Notes: generated from the sequence alone by a model not told the origin. A DNA stretch of 64,000 nt from Mixta sp. Marseille-Q2659 (GCF_940807255.1 NZ_CALNWY010000004.1:1-64000), one strand, 5' to 3'. Counted from the first letter of the stretch, positions 28,646-40,107 are shown. Translations and numbers: made by a program.

Positions 28646-29799
28646 TGAGCTGGCAACATCGCATTGCTGCGGCGCTGGACGAACGGCAGCGGCAGCAGCG
28701 CTTACGCCAGCGCAGCCTGCTGGCACAGAGCCGTGCCGGCTGGCTGCTGCATAACGGCAAACGCTACCGCAATTTCGCCAGCAATGATTACCTTGGTTTG
28801 AGCGACGATGCGCGCATTATCGCGGCCTGGCAGCAGGGCGCGGCGCGCTACGGCGTCGGCGCGGGCGCATCAGGCCATGTTACCGGCTATGCGTTGCCGC
28901 ACGCTGAACTGGAGGCGGAACTGGCTGACTGGCTCGGCTATCCATGCGCGCTGCTGTTCAATTCCGGTTACGCCGCCAACCAGGCAGTGATTGGTGCGTT
29001 GGCGATGCGCGACGATCGCATTCTGGCAGATAAGTTGTCGCACGCTTCGCTGCTGGAGGCCGCCAGCCTGAGCCCGGCGACGCTGCGCCGTTTTGCCCAT
29101 AACCAACCGGCCAGCCTGCAACGCCTGTTAAGCGCGCCGCAGGCAGGCGAAACCCTGGTGGTAACCGAGGGCGTATTCAGTATGGATGGCGACAGCGCGC
29201 CGCTGGCCGCACTGCATCAACTGACGCAGCAGGCGAGCGGCTGGCTGCTGGTGGACGATGCGCACGGCATCGGCGTGCAGGGCGAGCAGGGACGCGGCAG
29301 CTGCTGGCAGCAGGGCATCAGGCCGGAGCTGCTGGTGGTCACCTTTGGCAAAGCCTTTGGCGTGAGCGGCGCGGCGCTGCTGTGCGATCGCGCGACCGCA
29401 GATTATCTGCTGCAGTTTGCCCGCCATCTGATCTACAGCACGGCGATGCCGCCTGCGCAGGCAGAAGCGCTGCGGGCGGCGCTGCAGGCGGTACAGCAAG
29501 GCGACGAACAGCGCCAGCGGCTGGCGGAGAATATCGCCCGTTTTCGCGCGGGCGCCGATCGGCTCGCGCTGACGCTATTGCCATCTTCTACCGCGATTCA
29601 GCCGCTGCTGGTGGGCGAAGAGGCGCAGGCGCTGCGGCTTTCTGAACGGCTGCGTCAGCGCGGCTGCTGGGTGACGGCGATCCGGCCGCCTACCGTACCG
29701 CCCGGCACGGCTCGCCTGCGTATTACGCTGACCGCCAGCCATACGGCGGAAGACATCGATCGGCTTCTGGAGGCGCTGGATGACACACAAAATCAATAA
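28645..29799 (+). CDS. bioF: 8-amino-7-oxononanoate synthase
   Basis: A 384-aa PLP enzyme that condenses pimeloyl-ACP with alanine. [23 protein letters not shown], the PLP Asp/His segment [11 protein letters not shown] and the Schiff-base Lys in [11 protein letters not shown] are present. Length equals the E. coli enzyme. It overlaps bioC by 20 bp, which implies translational coupling. Confidence 0.97.
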   Translation: MSWQHRIAAALDERQRQQRLRQRSLLAQSRAGWLLHNGKRYRNFASNDYLGLSDDARIIAAWQQGAARYGVGAGASGHVTGYALPHAELEAELADWLGYPCALLFNSGYAANQAVIGALAMRDDRILADKLSHASLLEAASLSPATLRRFAHNQPASLQRLLSAPQAGETLVVTEGVFSMDGDSAPLAALHQLTQQASGWLLVDDAHGIGVQGEQGRGSCWQQGIRPELLVVTFGKAFGVSGAALLCDRATADYLLQFARHLIYSTAMPPAQAEALRAALQAVQQGDEQRQRLAENIARFRAGADRLALTLLPSSTAIQPLLVGEEAQALRLSERLRQRGCWVTAIRPPTVPPGTARLRITLTASHTAEDIDRLLEALDDTQNQ

Positions 29800-30538
29800 A
29801 CAGGCGGTGGCGCAGGCGTTTGGTCGCGCGGCAGACGGTTACGATCGCTTTGCCAACTTCCAGCGTGACAGCGGCGAGCGGCTGATGGCGCTGCTGCCGC
29901 CAGCGGCGGCAGGGCGTGTACTGGACGCGGGCTGCGGTACCGGCTGGTTCAGTCGGCGCTGGCGCGCGCAGGGACATCAGGTGATTGCGCTTGATCTCTC
30001 GCCGGGCATGCTGGCGCAGGCGCGACGAGACGCCAGCGCCCATCACTATCTGCTGGGCGATATTGAGGCGCTGCCGCTGCAAAGCCACAGCGTCGATCTG
30101 AGCTGGAGCAATCTGGCGCTGCAGTGGTGTGACGACCTGGCGCAGGGGCTGCGTGAACTTTGCCGCGTGACGCGCCCCGGCGGACAGGTGCTGTTCTCCA
30201 CGCTGGCGGAAGCCTCGCTGCAGGAGGTGCGTAGCGCCTGGCAGGCGGTGGATGATTATCAGCACGTAAACCGTTTTCTTTCCGAGTCGGCTATCCGGCA
30301 GGCTGGCGCGGGTATGGCGCTGCGGCTGCATTGTGAAACGGTAGTACAGCATTTTCCCGATGTGCTGAGCGCGCTGCATTCATTAAAGGGGATCGGCGCC
30401 ACCCATATTCATCAGGGACGCGCCAGCGGGCTGCTGACGCGTCAGCGCCTGCATCAGCTGGCCCAGCACTGGCCGCAGGATGAGCAGGGCTATCTGTTAT
30501 CTTATCAACTGATTACCGGAGTGATTGATTGTGAGTAA
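29780..30538 (+). CDS. bioC: Malonyl-ACP O-methyltransferase
   Basis: A 252-aa class I SAM methyltransferase that methylates malonyl-ACP so that the fatty acid machinery can build the pimeloyl chain. The SAM-binding motif is [13 protein letters not shown], followed by [13 protein letters not shown] and the acidic [11 protein letters not shown]. It overlaps bioF and bioD at its two ends. The partner esterase bioH is not in this window. Confidence 0.96.
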   Translation: MTHKINKQAVAQAFGRAADGYDRFANFQRDSGERLMALLPPAAAGRVLDAGCGTGWFSRRWRAQGHQVIALDLSPGMLAQARRDASAHHYLLGDIEALPLQSHSVDLSWSNLALQWCDDLAQGLRELCRVTRPGGQVLFSTLAEASLQEVRSAWQAVDDYQHVNRFLSESAIRQAGAGMALRLHCETVVQHFPDVLSALHSLKGIGATHIHQGRASGLLTRQRLHQLAQHWPQDEQGYLLSYQLITGVIDCE

Positions 30539-31211
30539 TTGCTGGTTCCTGACCGGAACCGATACCGAAGTCGGCAAAACCGTGGCCAGTAGCGCGCTGC
30601 TGCAGGCGGCTAATCGCGCAGGTTTTGCCACCGCCGGCTATAAGCCGGTGGCCTCAGGCAGCGAGATGACGGCAGAAGGCATCCGCAACGGCGATGCGCT
30701 GGCGCTGCAGCGCAACAGTAGCCTGCCGCTCAGCTATCAAGAGATCAATCCGTTGGTGTTTATCGAACCCACCTCGCCGCATATTGTCAGTGCCGATACC
30801 GGGCAGCCCATTGAATTCGCGACGCTCTCTGCTGGCTTGCATAACCTGCGTGAAAAAGCGGAGTGGGTGCTGGTGGAAGGCGCTGGCGGCTGGTATACGC
30901 CGCTTTCCGAGCGTCAGACTTATGCCGACTGGGTGAAACAGGAGCAGCTGCCGGTGATTCTGGTGGTGGGCGTTAAGCTCGGTTGCATCAATCATGCGCT
31001 GCTGACCGCCGAGGCGATTTTAAATGCGGGACTGCCGCTGGCGGGCTGGATCGCGAACGATGTCGAGCCGCCGGGCCGTCGGCATCAGGAATATCTCGCC
31101 ACGCTGCAACAGCGCCTGCCGGCACCGATGCTGGGCGAAATTCCCTGGCTGGAAAATATCGATGAGGCGCGGCTCGGCGACTATTTGCGCCTGCCGACGC
31201 CAGCAGCCTGA
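30531..31211 (+). CDS. bioD: Dethiobiotin synthetase
   Basis: A 226-aa ATP-dependent carboxylase that closes the ureido ring of dethiobiotin. P-loop GTDTEVGKTVAS, the substrate Lys in YKPVASGSE, and VEGAGGWYTPLS are conserved. I chose GTG 30531 ([10 protein letters not shown]) because CGGAG lies 10 bp upstream and homologues begin there; a TTG two codons earlier is possible. It overlaps the bioC stop by 8 bp and ends the operon. Confidence 0.95.
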   Translation: MSNCWFLTGTDTEVGKTVASSALLQAANRAGFATAGYKPVASGSEMTAEGIRNGDALALQRNSSLPLSYQEINPLVFIEPTSPHIVSADTGQPIEFATLSAGLHNLREKAEWVLVEGAGGWYTPLSERQTYADWVKQEQLPVILVVGVKLGCINHALLTAEAILNAGLPLAGWIANDVEPPGRRHQEYLATLQQRLPAPMLGEIPWLENIDEARLGDYLRLPTPAA

Positions 31212-31249
31212 GAAGGCTAACCCCAAAGCAATATCGGTAAGCTGCAACC

Positions 31250-31966
31250 TCAGCTTACCGCCAGCCATTTATCGACCACGCTTTCATTCAGATCCGCAAC
31301 GTGGCCCTGCGCCACGTTGCGTCCCCGGTGCAGCAATAAAAAGTAGTCGGCGACGCGACGAATAACCGAAATACGCTGCTCCAGCAGCAGGATTGTCAGG
31401 CCGAACTCATGATTCAGTCGATGCAGCAAATTGCCCATCTCCTCTTCCAGCCACGGCGACATGCCTTCGGTCGGCTCATCCAGAATCAGCAGTTTGGGCT
31501 GCAGGGTTAAGGCTCTCGCCAGCGCCAGGTGCTGCTGCTGCGCCAGTGGCAGATCGCCGCTGCGCTGATGGCGCAGCGGCCACAGCGCGGGAAAGAGATC
31601 GTAGACCAGCGACGGGATCGCACAGTGGCGATCCTGCTGCCCCGCCAGCAGAGCAATCTGCAGGTTTTCTTCCACGCTGAGCTGCGAAAAGATCTGGCGG
31701 CCCTGCGGCACATAGCCGATGCCGAGCCGCGCACGCGTCGTCGCCGGCTGCATCAGGAGATCCTGCGGGGCCGCTCCCGCCTGCTGCCACACCATGGTGC
31801 CGCTATTTACCGGCAGGTGGCCCATAATACAATTCACCAGCGTAGTTTTGCCCATGCCCGGCTGGGCGATAATGCCGGTGCAGGTTCCGGGCGGCAGATC
31901 GAGATCCACATCCCACAGGATATGATTTTTGCCGTAGAACTGATTAACCGAACGTAAACTCAGCAT
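31250..31966 (-). CDS. Orphan UrtE/LivF-like ABC ATPase with degenerate motifs
   Basis: A 238-aa ABC ATPase closest in pattern to UrtE, the urea-transporter ATPase (SVNQFYGKNHILWDV, GYVPQGRQIFSQLSVEENL, LLILDEPTEGMSPW). No UrtA-D partner lies nearby. Two motifs are eroded: Walker A reads AQPGMGKTT, with the first Gly replaced by Ala, and the signature reads LPLAQ instead of LSGGQ. Walker B and the switch region remain. It may be a decaying remnant of a lost urt operon or a protein that no longer needs normal ATP turnover. A 10-bp hairpin (31235-31260) covers its stop codon and faces the end of bioD. Confidence 0.8.
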   Translation of the reverse strand: MLSLRSVNQFYGKNHILWDVDLDLPPGTCTGIIAQPGMGKTTLVNCIMGHLPVNSGTMVWQQAGAAPQDLLMQPATTRARLGIGYVPQGRQIFSQLSVEENLQIALLAGQQDRHCAIPSLVYDLFPALWPLRHQRSGDLPLAQQQHLALARALTLQPKLLILDEPTEGMSPWLEEEMGNLLHRLNHEFGLTILLLEQRISVIRRVADYFLLLHRGRNVAQGHVADLNESVVDKWLAVS

Positions 31967-32460
31967 CTGCTACTCTCCTTCCGTACAGTTAAAATCATTC
32001 TGCCAGCCGGACTGCAAGCATGACCGGAAACAGAAATCGGCGAAGTCATCGCACCTTTCCTCTTTGCGTCGCGTGGTTGCCACGACGCCAGGTCCATTTT
32101 TACTTGCAATCCTCAGGCCAACAGCAGCCCACCGCCGAAAAAGCAGGCCCTAATCCTGGTTGGTTTGCAGGAAATGGTCAGAATTGCTTAATTATTTAAT
32201 CCGGTAATAAACCGGATGCACTTTGACAGTGCCGCTTTCAGAACGCTTATGGTGCAAAGGATCCGTAATAAGGCAGGAAAGTTTATTAATAACCGTTAGA
32301 CGTAATAGCCATGAAAAGCGTTATCGCGCCGGATAGCAGGCGTTAAAGAGAAAAATTTAGCCTTAGCTGAACACGAAAAAGGCGAAAAAAAAATATTTCA
32401 TCTCTGTTACCGCGCTGAGGGGATTTTTACCCATCCCCGTTGTCGCGGGGCCTGTAAACA

Positions 32461-32485
32461 GTTATCCACTATTCCTGTGGATAAC
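32461..32485. promoter_or_regulatory. Inverted pair of DnaA boxes upstream of uvrB
   Basis: GTTATCCAC (32461-32469) and GTGGATAAC (32477-32485) form an exact inverted repeat. The right half contains a perfect DnaA box, TGTGGATAA at 32476-32484; the left is TTATCCACT, one base off. DnaA binding upstream of uvrB is known in E. coli. Confidence 0.75.
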
Positions 32486-32684
32486 CATGTGCATTACCAA
32501 GTGAAAACAACCTGCAGACCAGAGCGGGCGCGGCTTTTTCCTGAACTGGCGCTAAACTGGGCTTTATTTATAAATTCTTTTATTTCAGCAAGTTAATTAA
32601 AATCAAGCCTGTGGCTTTCCATGCTTTTTTCCGCTGCGGGTTTTGCGCTGCGCCTATTGACAAATGTTAAATGCCAGGCGCGCT

Positions 32685-32719
32685 TGGGGATAACCTTGCA
32701 TGCCTTAATATTATCCCCA
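32685..32719. promoter_or_regulatory. Second inverted pair of DnaA-box-like sites
   Basis: TGGGGATAA (32685-32693) and TTATCCCCA (32711-32719) are exact inverted copies of each other, each one base from the DnaA consensus, 17 bp apart. Confidence 0.5.
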
Positions 32720-32778
32720 TGTAATGATAAGCCTTAGAATTGTCGCTTTGCCTTTTTCAGCGCAATCGGGCAAAATAA

Positions 32779-32794
32779 CTGATTATTTATCCAG
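32779..32794. promoter_or_regulatory. LexA (SOS) box of uvrB
   Basis: CTGATTATTTATCCAG keeps the CTG-N10-CAG core of the LexA site and closely matches the E. coli uvrB SOS box in sequence and place, 80 bp before the start codon. Confidence 0.8.
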
Positions 32795-32874
32795 TGCTGC
32801 GCGCTGGAAAAATCATCGAAGCGGAGTAAAATTACCCTCCTGTCCGTGCAATTCTTCAGCAGAGATCATGCCTA

Positions 32875-34896
<2,022 letters not shown>

Positions 34897-34907
34897 GCGC
34901 ACGTAGC

Positions 34908-34943
34908 AAAGCCGCTGCCTGAAAAGGTGGCGGCTTTTCTTTT
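34908..34943 (+). terminator. Terminator after uvrB
   Basis: AAAGCCGC (34908-34915) pairs with GCGGCTTT (34930-34937), with an inner CCT/AGG pair, followed by a T-rich tail TCTTTTT. Confidence 0.85.
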
Positions 34944-35008
34944 TGCATGGATAAGGTACGGTCTGGCGGGATATAACTTTTTATCTTTGCCGGGGAGCGA
35001 GCGGCGGT

Positions 35009-35917
35009 TTAGCCAAGACCCTGAATCGCCTGTTCCAGCGCCAGGCGTAGCAGCTGGCGATCATGACGATAGGGAATGTCCGCCGCTTCCAGCGGCTGCT
35101 GCACAATCAGACGATCCTGCACGCCCTGAATATCCACATGCGGGCCGACAACCACCGCATCAATTACTTTCTTGCCGATATACCTTTCCATGATCGCCAG
35201 CTTATCTTCCAGCCGGAGGCTGGCGGCGGCCGGGCTGAGTTCGCGGCCTAAATTGCCAATATAAATCAGCGGCGCGGGTGTGCGGCGCAGCGCCTGCGTC
35301 ATCTCATCCATCAGCAACACCGGCATCAGGCTGGTAAAAAAGCTGCCTGGCCCAATCAAAATCAGATCCGCTTCGGCAATCGCTTCAATCGCTTCGCGCG
35401 TGGGCGCCACGTTTGGATGCAGCATCAGATCCTGCGGCGGCTTCACCAGCGTATCAATCTCCGTTTCGCCGTAAATCATATGGCCTTCGCTGTCGGTGGC
35501 GACCAGATCAACCGGCTGCTCCGACATCGGGATCAGAAACGCGTCAACCTTCAGCATATTGCGGATCAGGTTGATCGCTTCCAGCGGGCGCACGCTCAGA
35601 TGATCCAGCGCCTTCAGCATCAGGTTGCCGAGGTTGTGCCCGGCCAGTTCGCCGTTACCGGCAAAACGGTATTCAAACATCGCGGAGGCCACGCCCGGCT
35701 CGGTAATCAGCTGGTTCAGGCAGTTACGCATATCCCCCCAGGCAATGCCGCCTTCCGATCGTCGGATCCGGCCCGTAGAGCCGCCGTTATCGGTGGTAGT
35801 GACAATGCCGGTCAGACGTGAACCCAGAGAGGCGAGGGCAGACATCACGCGCCCCAGGCCATGGCCGCCGCCGAGAGCCACCACCCGATCCAGATCCGCA
35901 AGGGTACGATTACGCAT
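35009..35917 (-). CDS. ybhK: Gluconeogenesis-factor-like protein YbhK (YvcK family)
   Basis: A 302-aa CofD/YvcK-fold nucleotide-binding protein. The N-terminal [13 protein letters not shown] and [13 protein letters not shown] loops, MRNCLNQLI, and [20 protein letters not shown] are conserved. In Bacillus the homologue supports growth and cell shape on gluconeogenic carbon; in enterobacteria the role is unclear. Start [10 protein letters not shown] (35917) has TCAGGAGAATT before it and equals the E. coli start and length; a longer ORF upstream is not conserved. It is convergent with uvrB and divergent from moaA. Confidence 0.94.
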   Translation of the reverse strand: MRNRTLADLDRVVALGGGHGLGRVMSALASLGSRLTGIVTTTDNGGSTGRIRRSEGGIAWGDMRNCLNQLITEPGVASAMFEYRFAGNGELAGHNLGNLMLKALDHLSVRPLEAINLIRNMLKVDAFLIPMSEQPVDLVATDSEGHMIYGETEIDTLVKPPQDLMLHPNVAPTREAIEAIAEADLILIGPGSFFTSLMPVLLMDEMTQALRRTPAPLIYIGNLGRELSPAAASLRLEDKLAIMERYIGKKVIDAVVVGPHVDIQGVQDRLIVQQPLEAADIPYRHDRQLLRLALEQAIQGLG

Positions 35918-36234
35918 AATTCTCCTGACAAAAAGTGACGGTAACCTCAACCGTCGGCAGGCGACAGGATAATGGTTTATCACGCGCTTGAATACTCTCG
36001 CTCCCGCGCTGCGTCGCCCGTTATTCTGCAAATAAAACGCATTGTTGACTTATAGCAATCATCGTTCGCGCCTCGCCTGCAGGTTTTAAAAAGCAATATC
36101 AGAGAAAATGAAGCGATCGTGCAGGAAAAAGCGTTGAACTATCGATATATATTCATTTATATAGCGAAATTGAACGTGGCATGCCCCGACAAATAGCGCT
36201 ACTATTTGCGCATTCCTGTTTAACAGGCAAAACC

Positions 36235-36341
36235 ACACTCAAGCCTTTGCGCCTACGTCAGCAGATACGGGGCACTGGCCGCAGCCGCGAGCTGCCAGGG
36301 TGCAGAAAGAAATGACTGCATCTCCCATTTTGGAAAGGTGT
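36235..36341 (+). ncRNA. Moco riboswitch of the moa operon
   Basis: The leader matches the E. coli moaA Moco element in order: ACACTCaAGCC, the GATACGG-GGC...GGCCG core, GCCAGGGTGCAGAAAGAAATGACTGC, and a final CTCCC...GGAAAGGTG that holds the ribosome site. It ends 5 nt before the moaA start, so molybdenum cofactor should turn down moa translation. It appears intact although moaA is broken. Confidence 0.9.
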
Positions 36342-36345
36342 TCTG

Positions 36346-37331
36346 GTGACCCAATTTACTGATTCCTATGCACGCAAGTTCTATTACTTGCGTTTGTCGA
36401 TCACAGACGTGTGCAATTTTCGTTGCACCTACTGTTTCCCGATGGCTATAAGCCGCAGGGCGCGACCAACAAAAGTTTCCTCTCGCTTGATGAGATCCGT
36501 CGCGTTACGCGCGCCTTTGCCGATGCCGGTACGGAAAAAGTCCGGCTGACTGGCGGCGAGCCCAGCCTGCGCCGCGACTTTGTCGATATTATCGCCGCCG
36601 TACGCGAGAACCCTGGCATTCGCCAGCTGGCGGTTACCACCAACGGTTACCGCATGGAACGCGATGTCGCGCGCTGGCGCGCCGCCGGTCTCACTTCCAT
36701 TAACGTCAGCGTCGACAGCCTTGACGCCCGTCAATTTCACGCCATCACCGGCCAGGATAAATTTCACCAGGTGATGCGCGGCATCGATGCCGCCTTTGAC
36801 GCGGGCTTCAGCAAGGTCAAAGTCAACAGCGTGCTGATGCGCGATGTAAACCATCATAGTCTGCAAACCTTCCTTGACTGGATCCGCGATCGACCGATTC
36901 AACTGCGCTTTATCGAGCTGATGGAGACCGGCGAGGGCAGCGACCTGTTCCGTCGCCATCATATTTCCGGCGAAGTGATCCGCGATCAGCTGATTCAGCA
37001 GGGCTGGCAGCGCCAGATACGTGCGCGCAGCGACGGCCCGGCACAGGTGTTCTGGCACCCTGACTATCAGGGCGAAATCGGGCTGATCATGCCGTACGAG
37101 AAGGATTTTTGTGCCAGCTGCAACCGTCTGCGCGTGTCGGCCATCGGCAACCTGCATCTTTGCCTGTTTGGCGACGGCGGTGTGCCGCTGCGCGATCTGC
37201 TGGCCTCCGATGCGCAGCAGCCGGAGCTGCAGGCGCGCATTGCCGCCAGCCTGGGCCACAAAAAGCAGACGCACTTCCTGCATCAGGGCAACACAGGCAT
37301 CACGCAAAATCTCTCATTTATTGGCGGCTAA
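36346..37331 (+). pseudogene. moaA: GTP 3',8-cyclase, frameshifted by a missing base after the Fe-S motif
   Basis: A radical SAM enzyme for the first step of molybdopterin synthesis. From GTG 36346 the protein reads [17 protein letters not shown] to the cluster motif Cys23-x3-Cys27-x2-Cys30. There the frame breaks: TGT (36433-36435) and CCC GAT (36438-36443) should flank a Leu codon, but only two bases remain. In the next frame the protein continues correctly from [11 protein letters not shown], with TGGEPSLR and the second cluster [10 protein letters not shown], to the C-terminal FIGG. Adding one base gives 328 aa (E. coli about 329). The rest is undamaged, so this is a fresh mutation or a sequence error. 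Confidence 0.92.
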
Positions 37332-37345
37332 CCTTGGAGGAAAGC

Positions 37346-37861
37346 ATGGGCAAAGCCACGATGGAATTTCAGGCGTTACAGATCGCGGTATTAACCGTTT
37401 CCGATCGGCGTGACGCATCCGATGACACCTCAGGCGACTATTTACGCGAGGCGGCGACCGAAGCGGGCCACCAGGTTCTCGATCATGCGATTGTCGCCGA
37501 TAACCTGCATCGCATTCGCGCCGTGGTCTCCAGCTGGATCGCCAGCGACGATATCCAGGTGATTTTAATTAACGGCGGCACCGGCTTTAACAGCAAAAAC
37601 TGCGCGCCGGAAGCGCTGCTGCCCCTGTTCGACCGCGAAATCGAAGGTTTCGGCGAAGTGTTCCGCATGTTGTCCTGGGAAGAGATCGGTACCTCAACCC
37701 TGCAATCGCGTGCGGTGGCGGGCATGGCCAATCAGACGCTGATTTTCGCCATGCCGGGATCGACCTCCGCCTGCCGTACCGCCTGGGAACGTATCATCTG
37801 CGAGCAGCTGGACGCGCGAACCCGTCCCTGCCAGTTTGTTTCACATCTGAAAAAATCCTGA
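37346..37861 (+). CDS. moaB: Molybdenum cofactor biosynthesis protein B
   Basis: A 171-aa MogA/MoaB-fold protein. [34 protein letters not shown] and [13 protein letters not shown] are conserved. Its enzymatic role in E. coli is not firmly established; related MogA proteins adenylylate molybdopterin. Start 37346 has GGAGGAAAGC before it and lies 14 bp after moaA; the longer frame upstream is not real. One odd point is FNSKNCAPE where most homologues have a TxGD/R motif (for example LTEGDQAPE). Confidence 0.94.
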   Translation: MGKATMEFQALQIAVLTVSDRRDASDDTSGDYLREAATEAGHQVLDHAIVADNLHRIRAVVSSWIASDDIQVILINGGTGFNSKNCAPEALLPLFDREIEGFGEVFRMLSWEEIGTSTLQSRAVAGMANQTLIFAMPGSTSACRTAWERIICEQLDARTRPCQFVSHLKKS

Positions 37862-37863
37862 TT

Positions 37864-38349
37864 ATGTCGCAACTAACCCATATTAATGCCGCTGGCGAAG
37901 CGCATATGGTTGATGTCTCAGCCAAGGCGGAAACGCTGCGCGAAGCGCGGGCGGAAGCCTGCGTGGTAATGTCGCCCGCAACGCTGCAAATGATTATCGA
38001 AGGCCGCCATCATAAAGGCGATGTGTTCGCCACCGCGCGCATCGCCGGGATTCAGGCAGCAAAACGTACCTGGGAGCTGATTCCGCTCTGTCATCCGCTA
38101 ATGCTGAGTAAGGTTGAGGTCGAGCTGACTGCCGAGCCGGAAAAACAGCGGGTGCGTATTGAATCGGTGTGCCGCTTGACCGGCAAAACCGGCGTCGAGA
38201 TGGAAGCGCTGACCGCCGCGTCCGTGGCTGCACTGACCATTTACGATATGTGTAAAGCGGTGCAGAAAGATATGGTGATTGAATCGGTGCGCCTGCTGCA
38301 TAAAAGCGGCGGCAAATCGGGCGATTTTCAGGCGGTGGAACATGATTAA
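37864..38349 (+). CDS. moaC: Cyclic pyranopterin monophosphate synthase
   Basis: A 161-aa enzyme that converts the MoaA product to cyclic pyranopterin monophosphate. The active-site block [13 protein letters not shown], the conserved Lys in [17 protein letters not shown] and the C-terminal [18 protein letters not shown] are typical. Length equals E. coli MoaC. It starts 2 bp after moaB and overlaps moaD by 8 bp. Confidence 0.97.
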   Translation: MSQLTHINAAGEAHMVDVSAKAETLREARAEACVVMSPATLQMIIEGRHHKGDVFATARIAGIQAAKRTWELIPLCHPLMLSKVEVELTAEPEKQRVRIESVCRLTGKTGVEMEALTAASVAALTIYDMCKAVQKDMVIESVRLLHKSGGKSGDFQAVEHD

Positions 38350-38587
38350 GGTGCTGTTTTTCGCGCAGGTACGCGAGCTGGTGGAGACTGCTGAGCTGTC
38401 GCTACCGGCAGATTACGCCACGGTGGACGAACTGCGCACGGCGCTGGCGGCGCGCGGCGATCGTTGGGATTTGGCGTTAAGCGCGGGCAAACTGCTGGCG
38501 TCGGTCAACCAAACGCTGGTTTCGTTACAACATCCTGTGCAGGACGGCGACGAAGTGGCCTTCTTTCCGCCGGTGACCGGAGGTTAA
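38342..38587 (+). CDS. moaD: Molybdopterin synthase sulfur carrier subunit
   Basis: An 81-aa ubiquitin-fold protein ending in the required Gly-Gly (PPVTGG), whose C-terminus is thiocarboxylated and donates sulfur to cyclic pyranopterin monophosphate. Start [13 protein letters not shown] was chosen by homology and length; it lies within the moaC end. The moaE ATG follows its stop after 1 bp. Confidence 0.97.
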   Translation: MIKVLFFAQVRELVETAELSLPADYATVDELRTALAARGDRWDLALSAGKLLASVNQTLVSLQHPVQDGDEVAFFPPVTGG

Positions 38588-38588
38588 G

Positions 38589-39041
38589 ATGGCTACCCGC
38601 ATTCGCGTCGGCCAGGCGCCGTTTGCCATGGCTGAAGAGTATCAATGGCTTTCCGCCTGCAATGATGATGGCGCCGTGGTGACCTTTACCGGCAAAGTGC
38701 GCAATCACAACCTGGGCGATAACGTCTCCGCCCTGACGCTGGAGCATTATCCCGGCATGACGGAAAAGGCGCTGGCTGAGATTGTTGAAGAGGCGCGTCA
38801 GCGCTGGCCACTGCAGCGTATAAGCGTGATTCATCGCGTTGGCGAGCTTTTTCCCGGCGATGAGATCGTTTTTGTCGGCGTCAGCGCCGCCCATCGCGGT
38901 GCGGCGTTTGAATCTGCCGAGTTTATTATGGATTACCTGAAAACCCGCGCGCCGTTCTGGAAGCGGGAAGCGACGCCCGAAGGCGACCGCTGGGTTGAGG
39001 CGCGCGACAGCGACCAGCAGGCGGCCGGTCGCTGGGATTAA
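38589..39041 (+). CDS. moaE: Molybdopterin synthase catalytic subunit
   Basis: A 150-aa large subunit that binds MoaD and performs the dithiolene-forming sulfur transfer. VVTFTGKVRNHNLGD, LEHYPGMTEKAL, HRVGELFPGDEIVFVGVSAAHR and the catalytic Lys in DYLKTRAPFWKRE are conserved. Length equals E. coli MoaE. Its stop overlaps the stop of a convergent lipoprotein gene by 4 bp. Confidence 0.97.
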   Translation: MATRIRVGQAPFAMAEEYQWLSACNDDGAVVTFTGKVRNHNLGDNVSALTLEHYPGMTEKALAEIVEEARQRWPLQRISVIHRVGELFPGDEIVFVGVSAAHRGAAFESAEFIMDYLKTRAPFWKREATPEGDRWVEARDSDQQAAGRWD

Positions 39042-39835
39042 TTGCCCGTTTTATGGCGCTTCGTCTGTTCTGAAGGGCCAAATTCCGTGCTGCCGTGGGC
39101 GTGTTCGCCGCCGCCCTCGACGCGCTGTAGCTGGATCGTCTCGCCATCCTGCCAGGCGTTCGCGCCTTTCACTACCGGATGCGCCACGATATCGGCGCGC
39201 TGCTGGCGCATTTTGCGCGTATCAATCCCCATGCGCTCATCGCGATCTTTCAGCAGCCGCTGATCGAGCTGACCATCGGCGGTAAAGCCCATCATCAGCG
39301 CCGGAATACCAAACGGCAGCGTTTTATCACGATCGGTATGCCAGGTGTGCCAGGTTTTACCGTAAGTGTTCACCAGTTTGGTCATCAGCGCTTTGTCTGC
39401 TGTATCTGGTAGTCCTGGCGCGACCAGCGTGCCCGATTTCACTTCGTAACTGTGGCTGTGCCACAGCTTTTTCTCTTCCGGCGGCAGCGTCTTATAGAGC
39501 CGCTCGCTGATAATGTATTCCACGCCCATCAGGCGCGCATCGCGCGTGTTGCCGTCATAAATCAGCGCCTGCATCACATCGTCGTTCAGAATGGTAACGT
39601 AGTGATGCGCTTCCATCTGGCCGTTTTTATCACCGTTGTAGAAGTGGAAACCGTCAAGATAGGCATTAATGGCGTCGATAGGCGGGCGCGACTGCATCGC
39701 GGCGGCGCCGGTATCCAGCAGCTTCATTTTTGTTGAGGTCGGTGCGCCCGGCGTCTGCACCTGCGTCGGCGTATTATTGCCGCCGCAGCCAGCCAGTATC
39801 ATCGCCGCAGCCAGCGGCAGCCATGAGGTTTTCAT
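39038..39835 (-). CDS. DUF1264 (OBAP-like) lipoprotein
   Basis: A 265-aa predicted lipoprotein: signal peptide with lipobox LAGC, Cys17 as the lipidated residue. The mature part is a DUF1264 domain (FHFYNGDKNGQMEAHHYVTIL, GVEYIISERLYKTLP, SHSYEVKSGTLVAPG, KTWHTWHTDRDKTLPFGIPALMMGF), the family named after plant oil-body-associated proteins. Many His residues suggest metal or ligand binding, but this is only a guess. Function in bacteria is unknown. It is not present at this place in E. coli. Confidence 0.88.
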   Translation of the reverse strand: MKTSWLPLAAAMILAGCGGNNTPTQVQTPGAPTSTKMKLLDTGAAAMQSRPPIDAINAYLDGFHFYNGDKNGQMEAHHYVTILNDDVMQALIYDGNTRDARLMGVEYIISERLYKTLPPEEKKLWHSHSYEVKSGTLVAPGLPDTADKALMTKLVNTYGKTWHTWHTDRDKTLPFGIPALMMGFTADGQLDQRLLKDRDERMGIDTRKMRQQRADIVAHPVVKGANAWQDGETIQLQRVEGGGEHAHGSTEFGPSEQTKRHKTGN

Positions 39836-40107
39836 CAGCAACTCCTGTCATAACAATTAACAAAACTTAACGTTAGTGCAAATTCCTGAAATAGAAAGGC
39901 ACGGGCAGAAACTGTCGTGACATGGGATATTAAAAAAACTGCGCCAGATAAAAACATTGAAATAACCTGGCTAATGTCACTTCCGAGCATCATTGTATGA
40001 AGTCGCCTTAGTTAGTTCGGCCAGCACAGTGAATGAAGCGGAGCAGGGCTGGCATTTCGCAGCGGCAGTGGTTAAGGTGCGCTTAACGTCAACCCATAAG
40101 GACAGGT

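Larger units (their letters stand above)
31967..32874 (+). promoter_or_regulatory. Long uvrB leader/regulatory region without a gene
   Basis: No supported ORF lies in these 908 bp. It holds DnaA-box pairs (32461-32485 and 32685-32719), a LexA box (32779-32794) and a -10 element TAAAAT at 32827-32832 that matches the E. coli uvrB P1 context (GGAGTAAAATTACC). A candidate distal promoter is TTGACA at 32223-32228 with TTATGG 18 bp later. I see nothing further in 31967-32200. Confidence 0.6.

Noticed and set aside
27569-28726. 385-aa minus-strand ORF over bioB
   Set aside because: It is a shadow of bioB/bioF coding sequence; it has no ribosome site or known domain and crosses the BirA-controlled bioB start.
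31235-31260. Terminator for bioD at the urtE end
   Set aside because: The 10-bp stem is good but has no T-run on either strand and covers the UrtE stop, so I mention it only within the gene entry.
35918-36031. N-terminal extension of YbhK
   Set aside because: The frame is open for 38 more codons, but E. coli YbhK begins at [10 protein letters not shown] and the best ribosome site is just before it.
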